This document shows, in pieces, positions 6,478 to 13,572 of a DNA stretch of 18,488 bases (positions within the stretch are counted from its first letter, which is position 1; each line of letters starts with the position of its first letter). The stretch is taken from contig JAILBP010000071.1 of the NCBI GenBank assembly GCA_024680835.1, positions 1-18,488 of the forward strand. The letters run 5' to 3'. This DNA is from RGIG6904 sp024680835 (lineage in GTDB: Bacteria > Bacillota > Clostridia > Lachnospirales > Lachnospiraceae). The notes beneath the pieces were generated by a model. That model was not told where the DNA came from. It did not search any database and saw only the letters and a list, made by a program, of their open reading frames with translations. Both the position numbers and the translations under genes were made by a program.

Positions 6478-7386
6478 TTACACCTTAAGGTGTTTTCTGG
6501 TGGTGGCAAAACTTCCTATGAAACCGATGCCTACTCCCAGCAGCAATGCAACAGGCACCAGTGTGGTGAACACTGTCTCCACCGGAATGAAGGTCAGCAA
6601 TCCCGAAAGGAAATTAAATTTCTCGGCTATGTATACTATAATACGGCTGTACATAAAGTACAGGATGATCAGCGGGATCGAAGCTCCCACAAATCCGATC
6701 AGAATACCCTCTACCACGAAGGGGGCACGGACAAAGAAATCCGTAGCACCGATGAACTTCATGATGCCGATCTCGTCTTTGCGGACGGAGATACCCACCG
6801 TAACGGTGTTATTGATCAGGAATATAGCCACGCACAACAGTATCAGTATTATGGCAATGGAAATATAGCTTATGAGTTTATTGAAATCCGTCAGTGTATT
6901 AGCCACTACCTCGGACTGATTGACGGTACGGATACCCTCCAGGTTTTCCAGGTATGTCACCAACACTTTCTGCATGGAAACATCATTGAGGTAGATCTCA
7001 TAGCTTGCATCGTCCTTTAACGGGTTGTCGTCCGCAAATCCCTCTGCCAGTTCCTCCGAACCCTCAAAGTATATTTTCTTGTACTCTTCCCAGGCTTCGT
7101 CCGCGGATTTGAAAATACAGTCCTTGACCTCCGGGCGCATTCGGATCGCCGCACCTATGGCGTCGATCTCCTCATCGCTGATGCCTTCCTTGAAAAACAC
7201 GGTCACGGCAACACCTTTTTCCACATTGGTCACCATGCTATTGAAGTTCGACACCACCGAATAGAAAATACCGAACAAAAAAATACATGCTGCCATCGTG
7301 GCGATGGACGCCAGTGAAAACATCTTGTTGCGTCCGATGTTGATGACACCCTGCTTAATGGAATATATGAAGGTGCTGAATTTCAT
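6478..7386 (-). CDS. ftsX: Cell division ABC transporter-like permease FtsX
   Basis: A 302-residue protein with the typical FtsX plan: a cytoplasmic N-terminus, membrane segment 1 (about 24-46), a large outer loop (about 47-170), then three membrane segments (about 172-194, 222-246, 272-292). The GIMKFIGATDFFVRAPFVVEG block between the second and third segments is the family coupling region that docks on FtsE. FtsEX does not transport; it uses ATP to switch on peptidoglycan hydrolases outside the membrane, through the outer loop. The ATG overlaps the ftsE stop in an ATGA junction, so the two are translationally coupled. No CwlO- or EnvC-like hydrolase partner is encoded beside it; a Ctp protease follows instead. 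Confidence 0.95.
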   Translation of the reverse strand: MKFSTFIYSIKQGVINIGRNKMFSLASIATMAACIFLFGIFYSVVSNFNSMVTNVEKGVAVTVFFKEGISDEEIDAIGAAIRMRPEVKDCIFKSADEAWEEYKKIYFEGSEELAEGFADDNPLKDDASYEIYLNDVSMQKVLVTYLENLEGIRTVNQSEVVANTLTDFNKLISYISIAIILILLCVAIFLINNTVTVGISVRKDEIGIMKFIGATDFFVRAPFVVEGILIGFVGASIPLIILYFMYSRIIVYIAEKFNFLSGLLTFIPVETVFTTLVPVALLLGVGIGFIGSFATTRKHLKV

Positions 7387-8060
7387 GACAGCACCTCCCC
7401 TCCGGCATCACCCACCAGGTTGCCCTTTTGTATAGTGATAACGCGCTTATTCATGGCGCGCACGATCTCCATGTTGTGGGTCACCACCACCACGGTGGTG
7501 CCTCTGGCGTTGATCTCCTCCAGAAGCTTCATGATCTCCCATGCGTTATTATTGTCCAGATTACCGGTAGGCTCATCCGCTAACAGGATCCCCGGGTTAT
7601 TGACCAGCGCTCTCGCGATCGCCACACGCTGCTGCTCACCACCGGATAGCTGCTTGGGGAAAGATTTGTATTTTGCTGCAAGTCCCACCAGTGACAACAT
7701 AACGGGGACTCTCTTTCTGATATTGCGGTTGGATTCGCCTACAACTCTCATGGCGAATGCTACATTTTCATATACATTCCTGTCTTTGAGAAGACGGAAA
7801 TCCTGGAACACTACGCCGATCTCCCTGCGGAAATACGGGATGTTCTTGTGGGTGATGGTGCTGATATCCCTGTCATTGACAGTGATGGTGCCCTCGCTGG
7901 GCTCGAGTTCCTTCATCAGAAGCTTTATCAATGTGGACTTTCCGGATCCGGAATCACCCACTATGAAGACAAACTCGCCGTCTTCTATAGAAAGGCTCAC
8001 ATCATCCAGGGCAGGGATGCCCTCCACGTAAGCCTTGCTCACATTTTCAAGCTGTATCAT
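7383..8060 (-). CDS. ftsE: Cell division ATP-binding protein FtsE
   Basis: A 225-residue ABC ATPase. Walker A GDSGSGKST (35-43), Q-loop Gln86 in VVFQDFRLL, signature LSGGEQQR (138-145), Walker B ILLADEP with Glu163, D-loop GNLD and H-loop His195 are all intact, so it should hydrolyse ATP. The FQDFRLL text and the short length are typical of FtsE rather than of LolD/MacB-type ATPases, and the partner ftsX follows directly. The ATG has AAAGGA eight bases upstream. It starts 27 bases after the stop of the CdaR-like regulator gene on the same strand, so all six genes from 9164 to 2587 are probably one transcript. Confidence 0.95.
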   Translation of the reverse strand: MIQLENVSKAYVEGIPALDDVSLSIEDGEFVFIVGDSGSGKSTLIKLLMKELEPSEGTITVNDRDISTITHKNIPYFRREIGVVFQDFRLLKDRNVYENVAFAMRVVGESNRNIRKRVPVMLSLVGLAAKYKSFPKQLSGGEQQRVAIARALVNNPGILLADEPTGNLDNNNAWEIMKLLEEINARGTTVVVVTHNMEIVRAMNKRVITIQKGNLVGDAGGEVLS

Positions 8061-8087
8061 ATTCTTTTTCCTTTGACGATAACGGGA

Positions 8088-9164
8088 TCAATAATCCATT
8101 GATTCCATATATTTCATGTACTTCACTACCATGAGCGCGATCTTGAAGGTAATGGCGTCCTCGAAAACGCGCAGATCAAGACCTGTGCTCTTCTGCAATT
8201 TGTCCAGTCTGTAGACCAGAGTGTTCCTGTGAATATAGAGCTGGCGGGATGTCTCGGAAACATTGAGGTTATTCTCGAAAAACTTGCCGATGGTGACTAA
8301 GGTCTCCTCATCGAAGTCATCAGGTGTCTTCCCGTCCAGTATCTCTTTTATGAACATTTTGCACAGCGGTATCGGCAGCTGATAGATAAGTCTTCCGATG
8401 CCCAATGCGGAATATGCGATAACGTATTTGTCCTCATAAAAGATCTTGCCAACATCCAGCGCCATGCGGGCTTCTTTGTAGGAGTGGGAAACTTCCTTGA
8501 TATCACCCACAATGGTACCGTAAGCGATATGTACGTCGCCTGCAGGATAATTTGAGAAGAGATCCAGCACTGTCCTGGCAACTTTATCCAAGTCTTCGTA
8601 ACCCTCTCCGGGCGCAAGTTCCTTTACTATGATGATGTTGCGCTCGTCCACGGCGGTGACAAAATCTTTGGATTTGCCGCTAAAGAAGCCTTTTACGGTC
8701 TCAAGATCCGATGTATCCTTTTCGTTGCTGGTCTCCACTATGAAGACACAGCGCTCCACATCGGTAGCCACGTGAAGTTTCTTGGCCCTGTTGTAGATAT
8801 CTATGAGCAGAAGATTGTCCAACAGCAGGTTCTTGATAAAGTTATCCCTGTCGAAACGTTCCTTGTATGCGACCAGAAGGCTCTCGATATTGAAAGCCGT
8901 CATCTTGCCCGCGACAAAAGCTTCCTTTCCGCCTGTCGACACCAGAATGTACTCCAGTTGATGTTCATCATATATCTTAAAGAAATGCCTGTCCTTTACA
9001 GTCTTTGTAAGATCCGTCGATACGACAAACTGTGAAAGATCCATAGCGATCTTCTCACCCGTAGAGACAATTGCGTTTCCGTTTGTGTCCATAACACACA
9101 ATTCAATCCCCGAAATCTCCGCCATACCGTCGATAGTATTCTGCAGTATCTGATTTGAGATCAT
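8088..9164 (-). CDS. CdaR/PucR-type transcriptional regulator
   Basis: A 358-residue regulator. The C-terminal FENNLNVSETSRQLYIHRNTLVYRLDKLQ (about 296-325) is the PucR/CdaR-type helix-turn-helix, followed by the family ending LRVFEDAITFKIALMV. The middle (about 110-285) is the GGDEF-like middle domain of this family (ISHSYKEAR-type helix at 224-236), and the N-terminal 100 residues look like a sensory domain related to the sugar-diacid recognition region. The inducer is unknown. The frame is open to 9299, but ATG 9164 follows GGAGGAGGAAT, one of the best ribosome binding sites here, and the added upstream residues look non-coding. Its position ahead of ftsEX suggests co-transcription with, and perhaps control of, the division and envelope genes. 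Whether it senses a sugar acid cannot be seen. Confidence 0.88.
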   Translation of the reverse strand: MISNQILQNTIDGMAEISGIELCVMDTNGNAIVSTGEKIAMDLSQFVVSTDLTKTVKDRHFFKIYDEHQLEYILVSTGGKEAFVAGKMTAFNIESLLVAYKERFDRDNFIKNLLLDNLLLIDIYNRAKKLHVATDVERCVFIVETSNEKDTSDLETVKGFFSGKSKDFVTAVDERNIIIVKELAPGEGYEDLDKVARTVLDLFSNYPAGDVHIAYGTIVGDIKEVSHSYKEARMALDVGKIFYEDKYVIAYSALGIGRLIYQLPIPLCKMFIKEILDGKTPDDFDEETLVTIGKFFENNLNVSETSRQLYIHRNTLVYRLDKLQKSTGLDLRVFEDAITFKIALMVVKYMKYMESMDY

Positions 9165-9531
9165 ATATTCCTCCTCCGATAAGACCCGGTCGGTCTCGAT
9201 ATAACAAACGCCCCCCTGAAAAACATATGTGTATTTTTCACAAAAACCCTCATACATAATAACGCAAAATCGGGAAAAAATAAAGGGGTTTTTGTACATT
9301 ATTTTAAAAAGTGCTTACTGTGATTAGCAGCCGCAGGTACGTGCCCTGTAAATTGTCTGAATATTTATGCATCTATCTGTCAATTTGTGCCCTGTTTGCA
9401 ATTGATGACTACAATGTAAAAGTCAATAACTTATGAGATATATTTGGCATTTTGAGGCTTTTTATGAAATTTATACAAAATATTTGTTTGATTTTTTTGA
9501 TACAAAGGTGAAAGAAAAAGAGATCATTTTT

Positions 9532-9561
9532 TGTGGATAACGTGGATAACTTTGTGGAAAA
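9532..9561. promoter_or_regulatory. Cluster of three DnaA-box-like sites in AT-rich DNA
   Basis: TGTGGATAA (9532-9540) is the exact complement of the consensus box TTATCCACA. CGTGGATAA (9541-9549) abuts it with one change, and TGTGGAAAA (9553-9561) is a weaker third copy. All three are in the same orientation, followed by AT-rich sequence that could unwind. No dnaA, dnaN or other origin-linked gene is in the window, so a chromosomal origin is not implied. Confidence 0.5.
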
Positions 9562-9747
9562 ACATAAAAATCAATAAAATCGGCATTTCCATTGTTGATA
9601 ACTTTTCAGAAAAAATTTAAGAATTTTTGAAAAAAGTACTTGCTTTTTTATTTTTAGGATATCTTTAACAAAAAACATTTTGACTCTGCCGAAAAAAACT
9701 TTGCGAATTTGTGTAAAAATATCGGGCCTATTATATTTTTTTTCTAT

Positions 9748-9758
9748 CGTCCGATATA
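9748..9758 (+). promoter_or_regulatory. Candidate sigma-28 type -10 element before the YjfB-like gene
   Basis: CGTCCGATATA includes TCCGATAT, seven of eight matches to the motility sigma factor -10 GCCGATAT, 35 bases ahead of the start codon. The expected TAAA -35 is only partly matched (TATA, 14 bases upstream). B. subtilis yjfB is a motility-sigma gene, which supports the reading. The same 11-mer precedes the gene at 10304. Confidence 0.45.
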
Positions 9759-9793
9759 AGATAGAGACACATAACAAGAAAGGTGGGATCGGT

Positions 9794-10003
9794 ATGTCAA
9801 TAGGTTCAATCGCAGACACATCCCTGTTTCTGATGGATCAGGGAAGCATACAGGTCAACGGTTATGACGCACCCACCGATGCAGGCGTTGCAATGCTGGC
9901 AAAAGCACTGAGCGCCAGCAATCAGGAAGGTGCAGGTCTCATCCGCGCTATGGAACAGTCCGTAAACCCGGGTGTAGGCGGTAACATCGACCTTTATGCT
10001 TGA
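9794..10003 (+). CDS. YjfB-family putative motility protein
   Basis: A 69-residue protein starting at ATG 9794 after AAAGGTGGG. Its end, SVNPGVGGNIDLYA, matches the conserved tail of the YjfB family (S-V-x-P-x-x-G-G-N-I-D), and the preceding helix (VAMLAKALSASNQEGAGLIRAMEQ) matches the family's amphipathic middle. YjfB proteins are small cytoplasmic proteins of unknown mechanism made with the flagellar regulon. There is no signal peptide or membrane segment. It is monocistronic: a strong terminator begins ten bases after the stop. I assign the family from the tail motif; the function beyond 'motility-associated' is not known. Confidence 0.8.
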   Translation: MSIGSIADTSLFLMDQGSIQVNGYDAPTDAGVAMLAKALSASNQEGAGLIRAMEQSVNPGVGGNIDLYA

Positions 10004-10012
10004 AATGTGGAC

Positions 10013-10042
10013 AAAAAGCAGGGCATCGCGCCCTGCTTTTTT
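10013..10042 (+). terminator. Rho-independent terminator of the YjfB-like gene
   Basis: AAAAAGCAGGGC (10013-10024) pairs perfectly over 12 bp with GCCCTGCTTTTT (10030-10041) around a 5-base loop, and the right arm merges into a run of six T residues. Confidence 0.92.
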
Positions 10043-10103
10043 ATATTTTTACTCAGTTTTTTGTTTTCTCATGCATTTTTATATGCATTTTGATCCGCAT
10101 CCG

Positions 10104-10304
10104 TCACACAACATGGTTGAACGTGCTCCTTGCGCCGTCGCCAATGTCCGTGAATTCGAAGGTTTTTTCTTCCTTTTTCTTTTTAGAAGCTTTTCTGCGT
10201 TCAAGCCCCCGCTCCCGCCTGTCGCGGCGCAATGTGGGAGACGCCATCTCTACCGATTGTACCCTGTATACGGAATCCCTGTCAAAATAAAGATTATCCA
10301 TCAT
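10104..10304 (-). CDS. Small highly basic protein of unknown function
   Basis: A 66-residue protein. I choose ATG 10304 because AAAGGAGAC lies just upstream; the ten-odd codons further out have no such signal. The N-terminus MMDNLYFDRDSVYRVQSVEM is followed by a dense basic stretch (about 24-46, RRDRRERGLERRKASKKKK) and an acidic-aromatic tail. There is no membrane segment or signal peptide. I do not recognise a family; the charge suggests binding to nucleic acid, ribosome or another acidic surface. It lies convergent to the YjfB-like gene and its upstream region carries the same CGTCCGATATA 11-mer, hinting at shared motility control. The strong ribosome binding site is the main evidence that it is real. 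Confidence 0.65.
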   Translation of the reverse strand: MMDNLYFDRDSVYRVQSVEMASPTLRRDRRERGLERRKASKKKKEEKTFEFTDIGDGARSTFNHVV

Positions 10305-10459
10305 GGCTGTCTCCTTTCCGAAAACCCGGAATATCAAGAGTTCTCTGATTTAATTGTCCCTGTGTGAATTGTCTTTCTTGCTTTTACCTATGGCAGCGGT
10401 CCTTTCCTTTTTCAGTACTCTTTTTGCTGTACTCCGTAAGATCTTTCCCTTCTACTATA

Positions 10460-10470
10460 TATATCGGACG
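10460..10470 (-). promoter_or_regulatory. Candidate sigma-28 type -10 element before the small basic protein
   Basis: The minus strand reads CGTCCGATATA, identical to the 11-mer at 9748-9758 ahead of the YjfB-like gene. The sequence upstream (TATT, then T and G tracts) is a poor TAAA match. Confidence 0.4.
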
Positions 10471-10516
10471 CACACCCCCAAAAATACAGATATTATCATA
10501 AACTTGCTATTCAGCT

Positions 10517-10534
10517 GTTACTATGAGTAGTAAC
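10517..10534. promoter_or_regulatory. 18-bp palindrome, possible operator
   Basis: GTTACTA and TAGTAAC are perfect 7-bp inverted arms around TGAG. It lies about 50 bases upstream of the candidate -10 for the small basic protein and 110 bases past the end of the GGDEF-EAL gene. There is no T tract, so it looks more like a dimer-binding operator than a terminator. The regulator is unknown. Confidence 0.35.
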
Positions 10535-10581
10535 CTTCAGTTTGCCGGCATTTTCCACTAACCGTTCCCATAAAAACAAAA

Positions 10582-10609
10582 GAGACGACCTCCATTAGGA
10601 AGTCGTCTC
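10582..10609 (-). terminator. Terminator of the GGDEF-EAL gene
   Basis: GAGACGAC (10582-10589) pairs with GTCGTCTC (10602-10609), with three further pairs after one mismatch. On the minus strand it is followed by TTTTGTTTTTA. It lies 34 bases past the stop codon. Confidence 0.85.
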
Positions 10610-10643
10610 CTGATCATCTTATTCCATATTCTTTGCGAAAAAA

Positions 10644-12371
10644 CTATGCCAGCACAAGCTTGCCTGCCTCCTCCAGTGGCAGAGGTTTGCCCCATACAAA
10701 GCCCTGTATAAGGTCGCAGCCGATCTCTCTTAAGGTGATGAGCTGCGACTCATCCTCGACACCCTCGGAGATAACATCAAATCCCAGTATATGACCGATG
10801 GATATAATGGCCGCAACATACTGCTTTGAAGAATCACTCTGGTTCATCCTGTCGATAAATGATTTATCGATCTTCAGGAGGTTTGCAGGGAATTTATTAA
10901 GGTAGCTGAGTGATGAATATCCTGTACCGAAATCATCTATGGCAATGGTAACACCGATAGCCCTAAGCTCATTAATAACATGCAGCGCCTTCTCCGCAGA
11001 ATCTATCATGACTGACTCTGTGATCTCTATCTCGATCTGCGATGCAGGCGCTCCACTCTCATTGATGATCCTCTTGACTTCCTCAATGAAGTCATTTTTC
11101 ATCATATGTCTGGCGGATACGTTAACACTAATGATCACATCCGTGTCGGTCTTCCCGGTCAGATTGCTGAGGAATCCTGCTGCGATCCTAAATACCTGAC
11201 TGTCGATCTTGTCGATAAGACCTACATCCTCGGCAACCGGGATAAACTCAGTCGGGCTTATGATCTGACCGTCCTTGTCCTTCATACGGGCAAGGGCTTC
11301 AAATCCCCTGAGCTTGTGCTCCATGTCATACTGCGGCTGAAGGTTACATATGATAAGGTCATTTTCCAATGCGTATCTGATCTTATTCTCGATCTCCAGT
11401 GTTTTCTCGACCTTCAGCAGATCTTCAGTGAAATGCTTGATGTGATCGCTGCTGTTGGCGCGCTTCACCTCTTTCATTGCAAGCTCGGCATAAGACATCA
11501 GAGCATCTTTATTATCTGCATCTTCCGGGAATTTAACATATCCGAAGCTTCCGTTTATGAAGAAATCATACTCATCCACAGTCAGACGGCTGGACAAAGC
11601 CGACTCATACTGTTTGATCGTATTGACAGCATCCTCATCACTCTTGAAACCGCGTATTACGAGGGTGAACACGTCTCCGCTGACACGGGTGATGAAATCA
11701 TTGGTTCCTGTCTTGCCGGAATTCGCAAGCGCCATCCACCTGGATGCTATCTCGGTCAACACCTTATCTCCGAAAGAGAATCCCATGGTATCATTGATGT
11801 TCTTGAAACCGTTCAGATCGATAGATACCAGAACATGAGGAGTCCCGCGCTTTACCAGATCATCCACCAGTTCCTTGCAGACAAAGCTGTTGGGAAGACC
11901 TGTCAACGTATCCGTAACCGCCTGATCACGCAAAGTCAGCTGGTATTTCTGCATGGCTACGTTTTTAAGATGGATCACGACTATGGCAACAATGGCCAGA
12001 ATATTGCTGAAAATACCCGGAATGCTGGTGATATTGCCCTTTGCCACCCCTATTATGATGAGCGGTGTCTGAAACGAGAGAATGATCAACGCTGTCACGA
12101 AACCAAGCTTTCCGTAAAACACCGGCAACAGCATCATGCATATATTGGCCAATGATACCAGAACACCGGCGAATGTATATACCGGTATGTTAAACGATGC
12201 GACCGTAACGACGCCTTGTGAAGATGATGTAATTCTCAAAAAAACCGTCACCAGCATGTACAGCGCCACCAGTAAAAAATACAAAAACATCGGCGTGTCA
12301 TGTCGTTTCGACAAAGTATCAATCGTGGATTGGATAACACCGATTGATTTTTTATTATTATTCGGACTCAT
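10644..12371 (-). CDS. Membrane-bound GGDEF-EAL protein, predicted c-di-GMP phosphodiesterase
   Basis: A 575-residue protein. About four or five membrane segments fill residues 28-137 and act as a membrane sensor or anchor. A GGDEF domain follows (about 150-312) with TDTLTGLPN and SIDLNGFKNIND, but the active-site signature is SGDVF (231-235) instead of GGDEF, so cyclase activity is doubtful; it may bind GTP as a regulator. The EAL domain (about 325-572) has FEAL (357-360), NVSARH (417-422), EITES (449-453), DDFGTGYSSL (479-488), Lys500, SEGVE with Glu536 and Gln556: all expected metal and catalytic residues, so c-di-GMP hydrolysis is predicted. Lower c-di-GMP generally favours swimming, consistent with the motility gene next door. 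Start ATG 12371 follows GGAGG at 12 bases, slightly long. Single gene with its own promoter and terminator. Confidence 0.93.
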   Translation of the reverse strand: MSPNNNKKSIGVIQSTIDTLSKRHDTPMFLYFLLVALYMLVTVFLRITSSSQGVVTVASFNIPVYTFAGVLVSLANICMMLLPVFYGKLGFVTALIILSFQTPLIIIGVAKGNITSIPGIFSNILAIVAIVVIHLKNVAMQKYQLTLRDQAVTDTLTGLPNSFVCKELVDDLVKRGTPHVLVSIDLNGFKNINDTMGFSFGDKVLTEIASRWMALANSGKTGTNDFITRVSGDVFTLVIRGFKSDEDAVNTIKQYESALSSRLTVDEYDFFINGSFGYVKFPEDADNKDALMSYAELAMKEVKRANSSDHIKHFTEDLLKVEKTLEIENKIRYALENDLIICNLQPQYDMEHKLRGFEALARMKDKDGQIISPTEFIPVAEDVGLIDKIDSQVFRIAAGFLSNLTGKTDTDVIISVNVSARHMMKNDFIEEVKRIINESGAPASQIEIEITESVMIDSAEKALHVINELRAIGVTIAIDDFGTGYSSLSYLNKFPANLLKIDKSFIDRMNQSDSSKQYVAAIISIGHILGFDVISEGVEDESQLITLREIGCDLIQGFVWGKPLPLEEAGKLVLA

Positions 12372-12675
12372 TATGTGATAAAACCTCCGATTGCATACAC
12401 AAGATATAGAAGAAGCGAGACAACTCCCCTAATAACGCTCTCTCATTCAGATTATTATATCACATTTACCATCAAATTGAAAGTTGAATATTATTTTGTT
12501 GCAAAACATAATGTTACTATTCACACAGTCTTTCTTCATGATTATCTTTTTCGTAATGGATTTTGTACCGAGCTTGTGATATCCTGTTTATTGGTCAGCT
12601 GTTACAGCGCAGGACCCACCCGGCTTACCTAATGTTAACACACAGCCGCAAATCCACTTTTTCCGGAGGCAAACT
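12372..12675. other. Divergent control region between the EAL gene and the two-component operon
   Basis: 304 bases without a gene. On the minus side a promoter is seen at 12454-12482. On the plus side no convincing vegetative promoter for the response regulator was found, and no copy of the TTTAATC operator seen at 13413-13430 occurs here. Confidence 0.55.
12454..12482 (-). promoter_or_regulatory. Promoter of the GGDEF-EAL gene
   Basis: A perfect TATAAT -10 (12459-12454) has TTTCAA (12482-12477) 17 bases upstream as a weak -35. The leader would be about 75 bases. Confidence 0.5.
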
Positions 12676-13395
12676 ATGGAAACATCCATTCTTATAGTAG
12701 AAGATGAAGAAAAACTGGCGAGGTTCATCGAGCTTGAGCTTGTCCACGAGGGATATAAGGCAGACAAAGCACACGACGGACGAAGCGGGTTAGATATGGC
12801 ACTGGCAAAGGATTACGATCTCATATTGCTGGATATCATGCTGCCGGAGCTGAACGGGCTCGAAGTCCTAAGACGCCTGAAACGTGAAAAAGATACCCCC
12901 GTCATCATGCTGACAGCCAGGGATGCGGTTATGGACAAGGTTTCCGGTCTCGATGCGGGAGCCGTGGACTACATCACCAAACCCTTTGCGATAGAGGAGC
13001 TGCTGGCCCGCATCAGAGTTGCATTAAAAATCCATCCTGTAGACAAAAGCAGATCTTCCGGCGTGGCGGATTTCGGAGACGCAGTCACGTCCGCAAACGC
13101 CCTCACCTGGCAGAAGCTGGTGCTGTATGACGCTTCACATACCGTAAAATATGACGGTCACGATATCGACCTCACAAACCGCGAGTTCATAATGTTAAAA
13201 GTACTGCTGGAAAACACGGACATCGTGCTGTCAAGGGATACCCTCATGGAAAAGGTCTGCGGATACGACTACATGGGAGAGACCAATGTGATAGACGTTT
13301 ATGTGCGCTACATCCGCTCAAAGATCGACGAAGTCTACAATGTTAAGATGATACAGACCGTCAGAGGCGTGGGATATGTCATCAAGAGCAAATAA
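12676..13395 (+). CDS. OmpR/PhoB-family response regulator
   Basis: A 239-residue two-component regulator. The receiver domain (about 4-115) has the acidic pair Glu9-Asp10, phospho-acceptor Asp53 in LLDIMLP, Thr80 in MLTARD and Lys102 in TKPF. The winged-helix DNA-binding domain (about 140-237) has LTNREFIMLKVLLEN and the closing VYVRYIRSKID ... TVRGVGYVIK. A 25-residue linker joins them. It resembles ArlR/CssR-type regulators. The ATG follows TTCCGGAGG. The cognate kinase is two genes downstream, separated by the DUF4342 gene; the phased TTAA repeats just after this gene are the likely operator, so positive autoregulation of the downstream pair is expected. The signal is unknown. Confidence 0.95.
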   Translation: METSILIVEDEEKLARFIELELVHEGYKADKAHDGRSGLDMALAKDYDLILLDIMLPELNGLEVLRRLKREKDTPVIMLTARDAVMDKVSGLDAGAVDYITKPFAIEELLARIRVALKIHPVDKSRSSGVADFGDAVTSANALTWQKLVLYDASHTVKYDGHDIDLTNREFIMLKVLLENTDIVLSRDTLMEKVCGYDYMGETNVIDVYVRYIRSKIDEVYNVKMIQTVRGVGYVIKSK

Positions 13396-13412
13396 ATACA
13401 TAAAAAATGATT

Positions 13413-13438
13413 TTTAATCTTTTTTTAATCTTTCTTAA
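13413..13438 (+). promoter_or_regulatory. Helically phased direct repeats, likely operator of the response regulator
   Basis: TTTAATC occurs at 13413-13419 and 13424-13430 (11-bp spacing), and a third TTAA lies at 13435-13438, about one turn further on. Direct repeats one helical turn apart immediately upstream of -35 are the usual binding arrangement of OmpR/PhoB-family dimers. Confidence 0.6.
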
Positions 13439-13467
13439 AGGACAGTTTCATTTATTAAGAATAGAAT
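13439..13467 (+). promoter_or_regulatory. Promoter of the DUF4342-kinase operon
   Basis: AGGACA (13439-13444, four of six) and TAGAAT (13462-13467, five of six) are 17 bases apart. The weak -35 directly abutting the phased repeats fits an activator-dependent promoter. The transcript would have a leader of about 100 bases, with an 8-bp hairpin (GCAGGAAC/GTTCCTGC, 13490-13520). Confidence 0.6.
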
Positions 13468-13572
13468 GAGCACTGTCAACAGGAAAACAGCAGGAACAAC
13501 AGAACGGATCCGGTTCCTGCCGAAGCAAATGAAAACATTACAAATAAAATACAGAAAGATGAGGAAAAGAAC

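Larger units (their letters stand above)
9165..9793. other. Long AT-rich intergenic region between divergent transcription units
   Basis: 629 bases with no supported gene. The part next to the regulator holds GTGCCCTGT twice (9341-9349, 9387-9395). From about 9420 to 9760 it is extremely A/T-rich with long T and A tracts and three DnaA-box-like 9-mers. The minus-strand operon promoter should be here but no convincing -35/-10 pair was found; the yjfB-like gene's candidate -10 is at 9748-9758. Confidence 0.6.
10338..10643. other. Intergenic region upstream of the small basic protein
   Basis: No gene is seen. It holds the candidate sigma-28 -10 element (10460-10470), an 18-bp perfect palindrome (10517-10534) and the terminator of the GGDEF-EAL gene (10582-10609). 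The leader of the small basic protein would be about 150 bases if transcription starts at that -10, long enough for post-transcriptional control. Confidence 0.55.

Noticed and set aside
9341..9395. GTGCCCTGT repeated twice 46 bp apart
   Set aside because: A nine-base repeat in a long spacer with no phasing and no promoter beside it; not enough to call an operator.
11106..12155. Long 349-codon plus-strand frame
   Set aside because: It is antisense to the GGDEF-EAL gene, which has full domain motifs; the frame shows no recognisable domain and no ribosome binding site.
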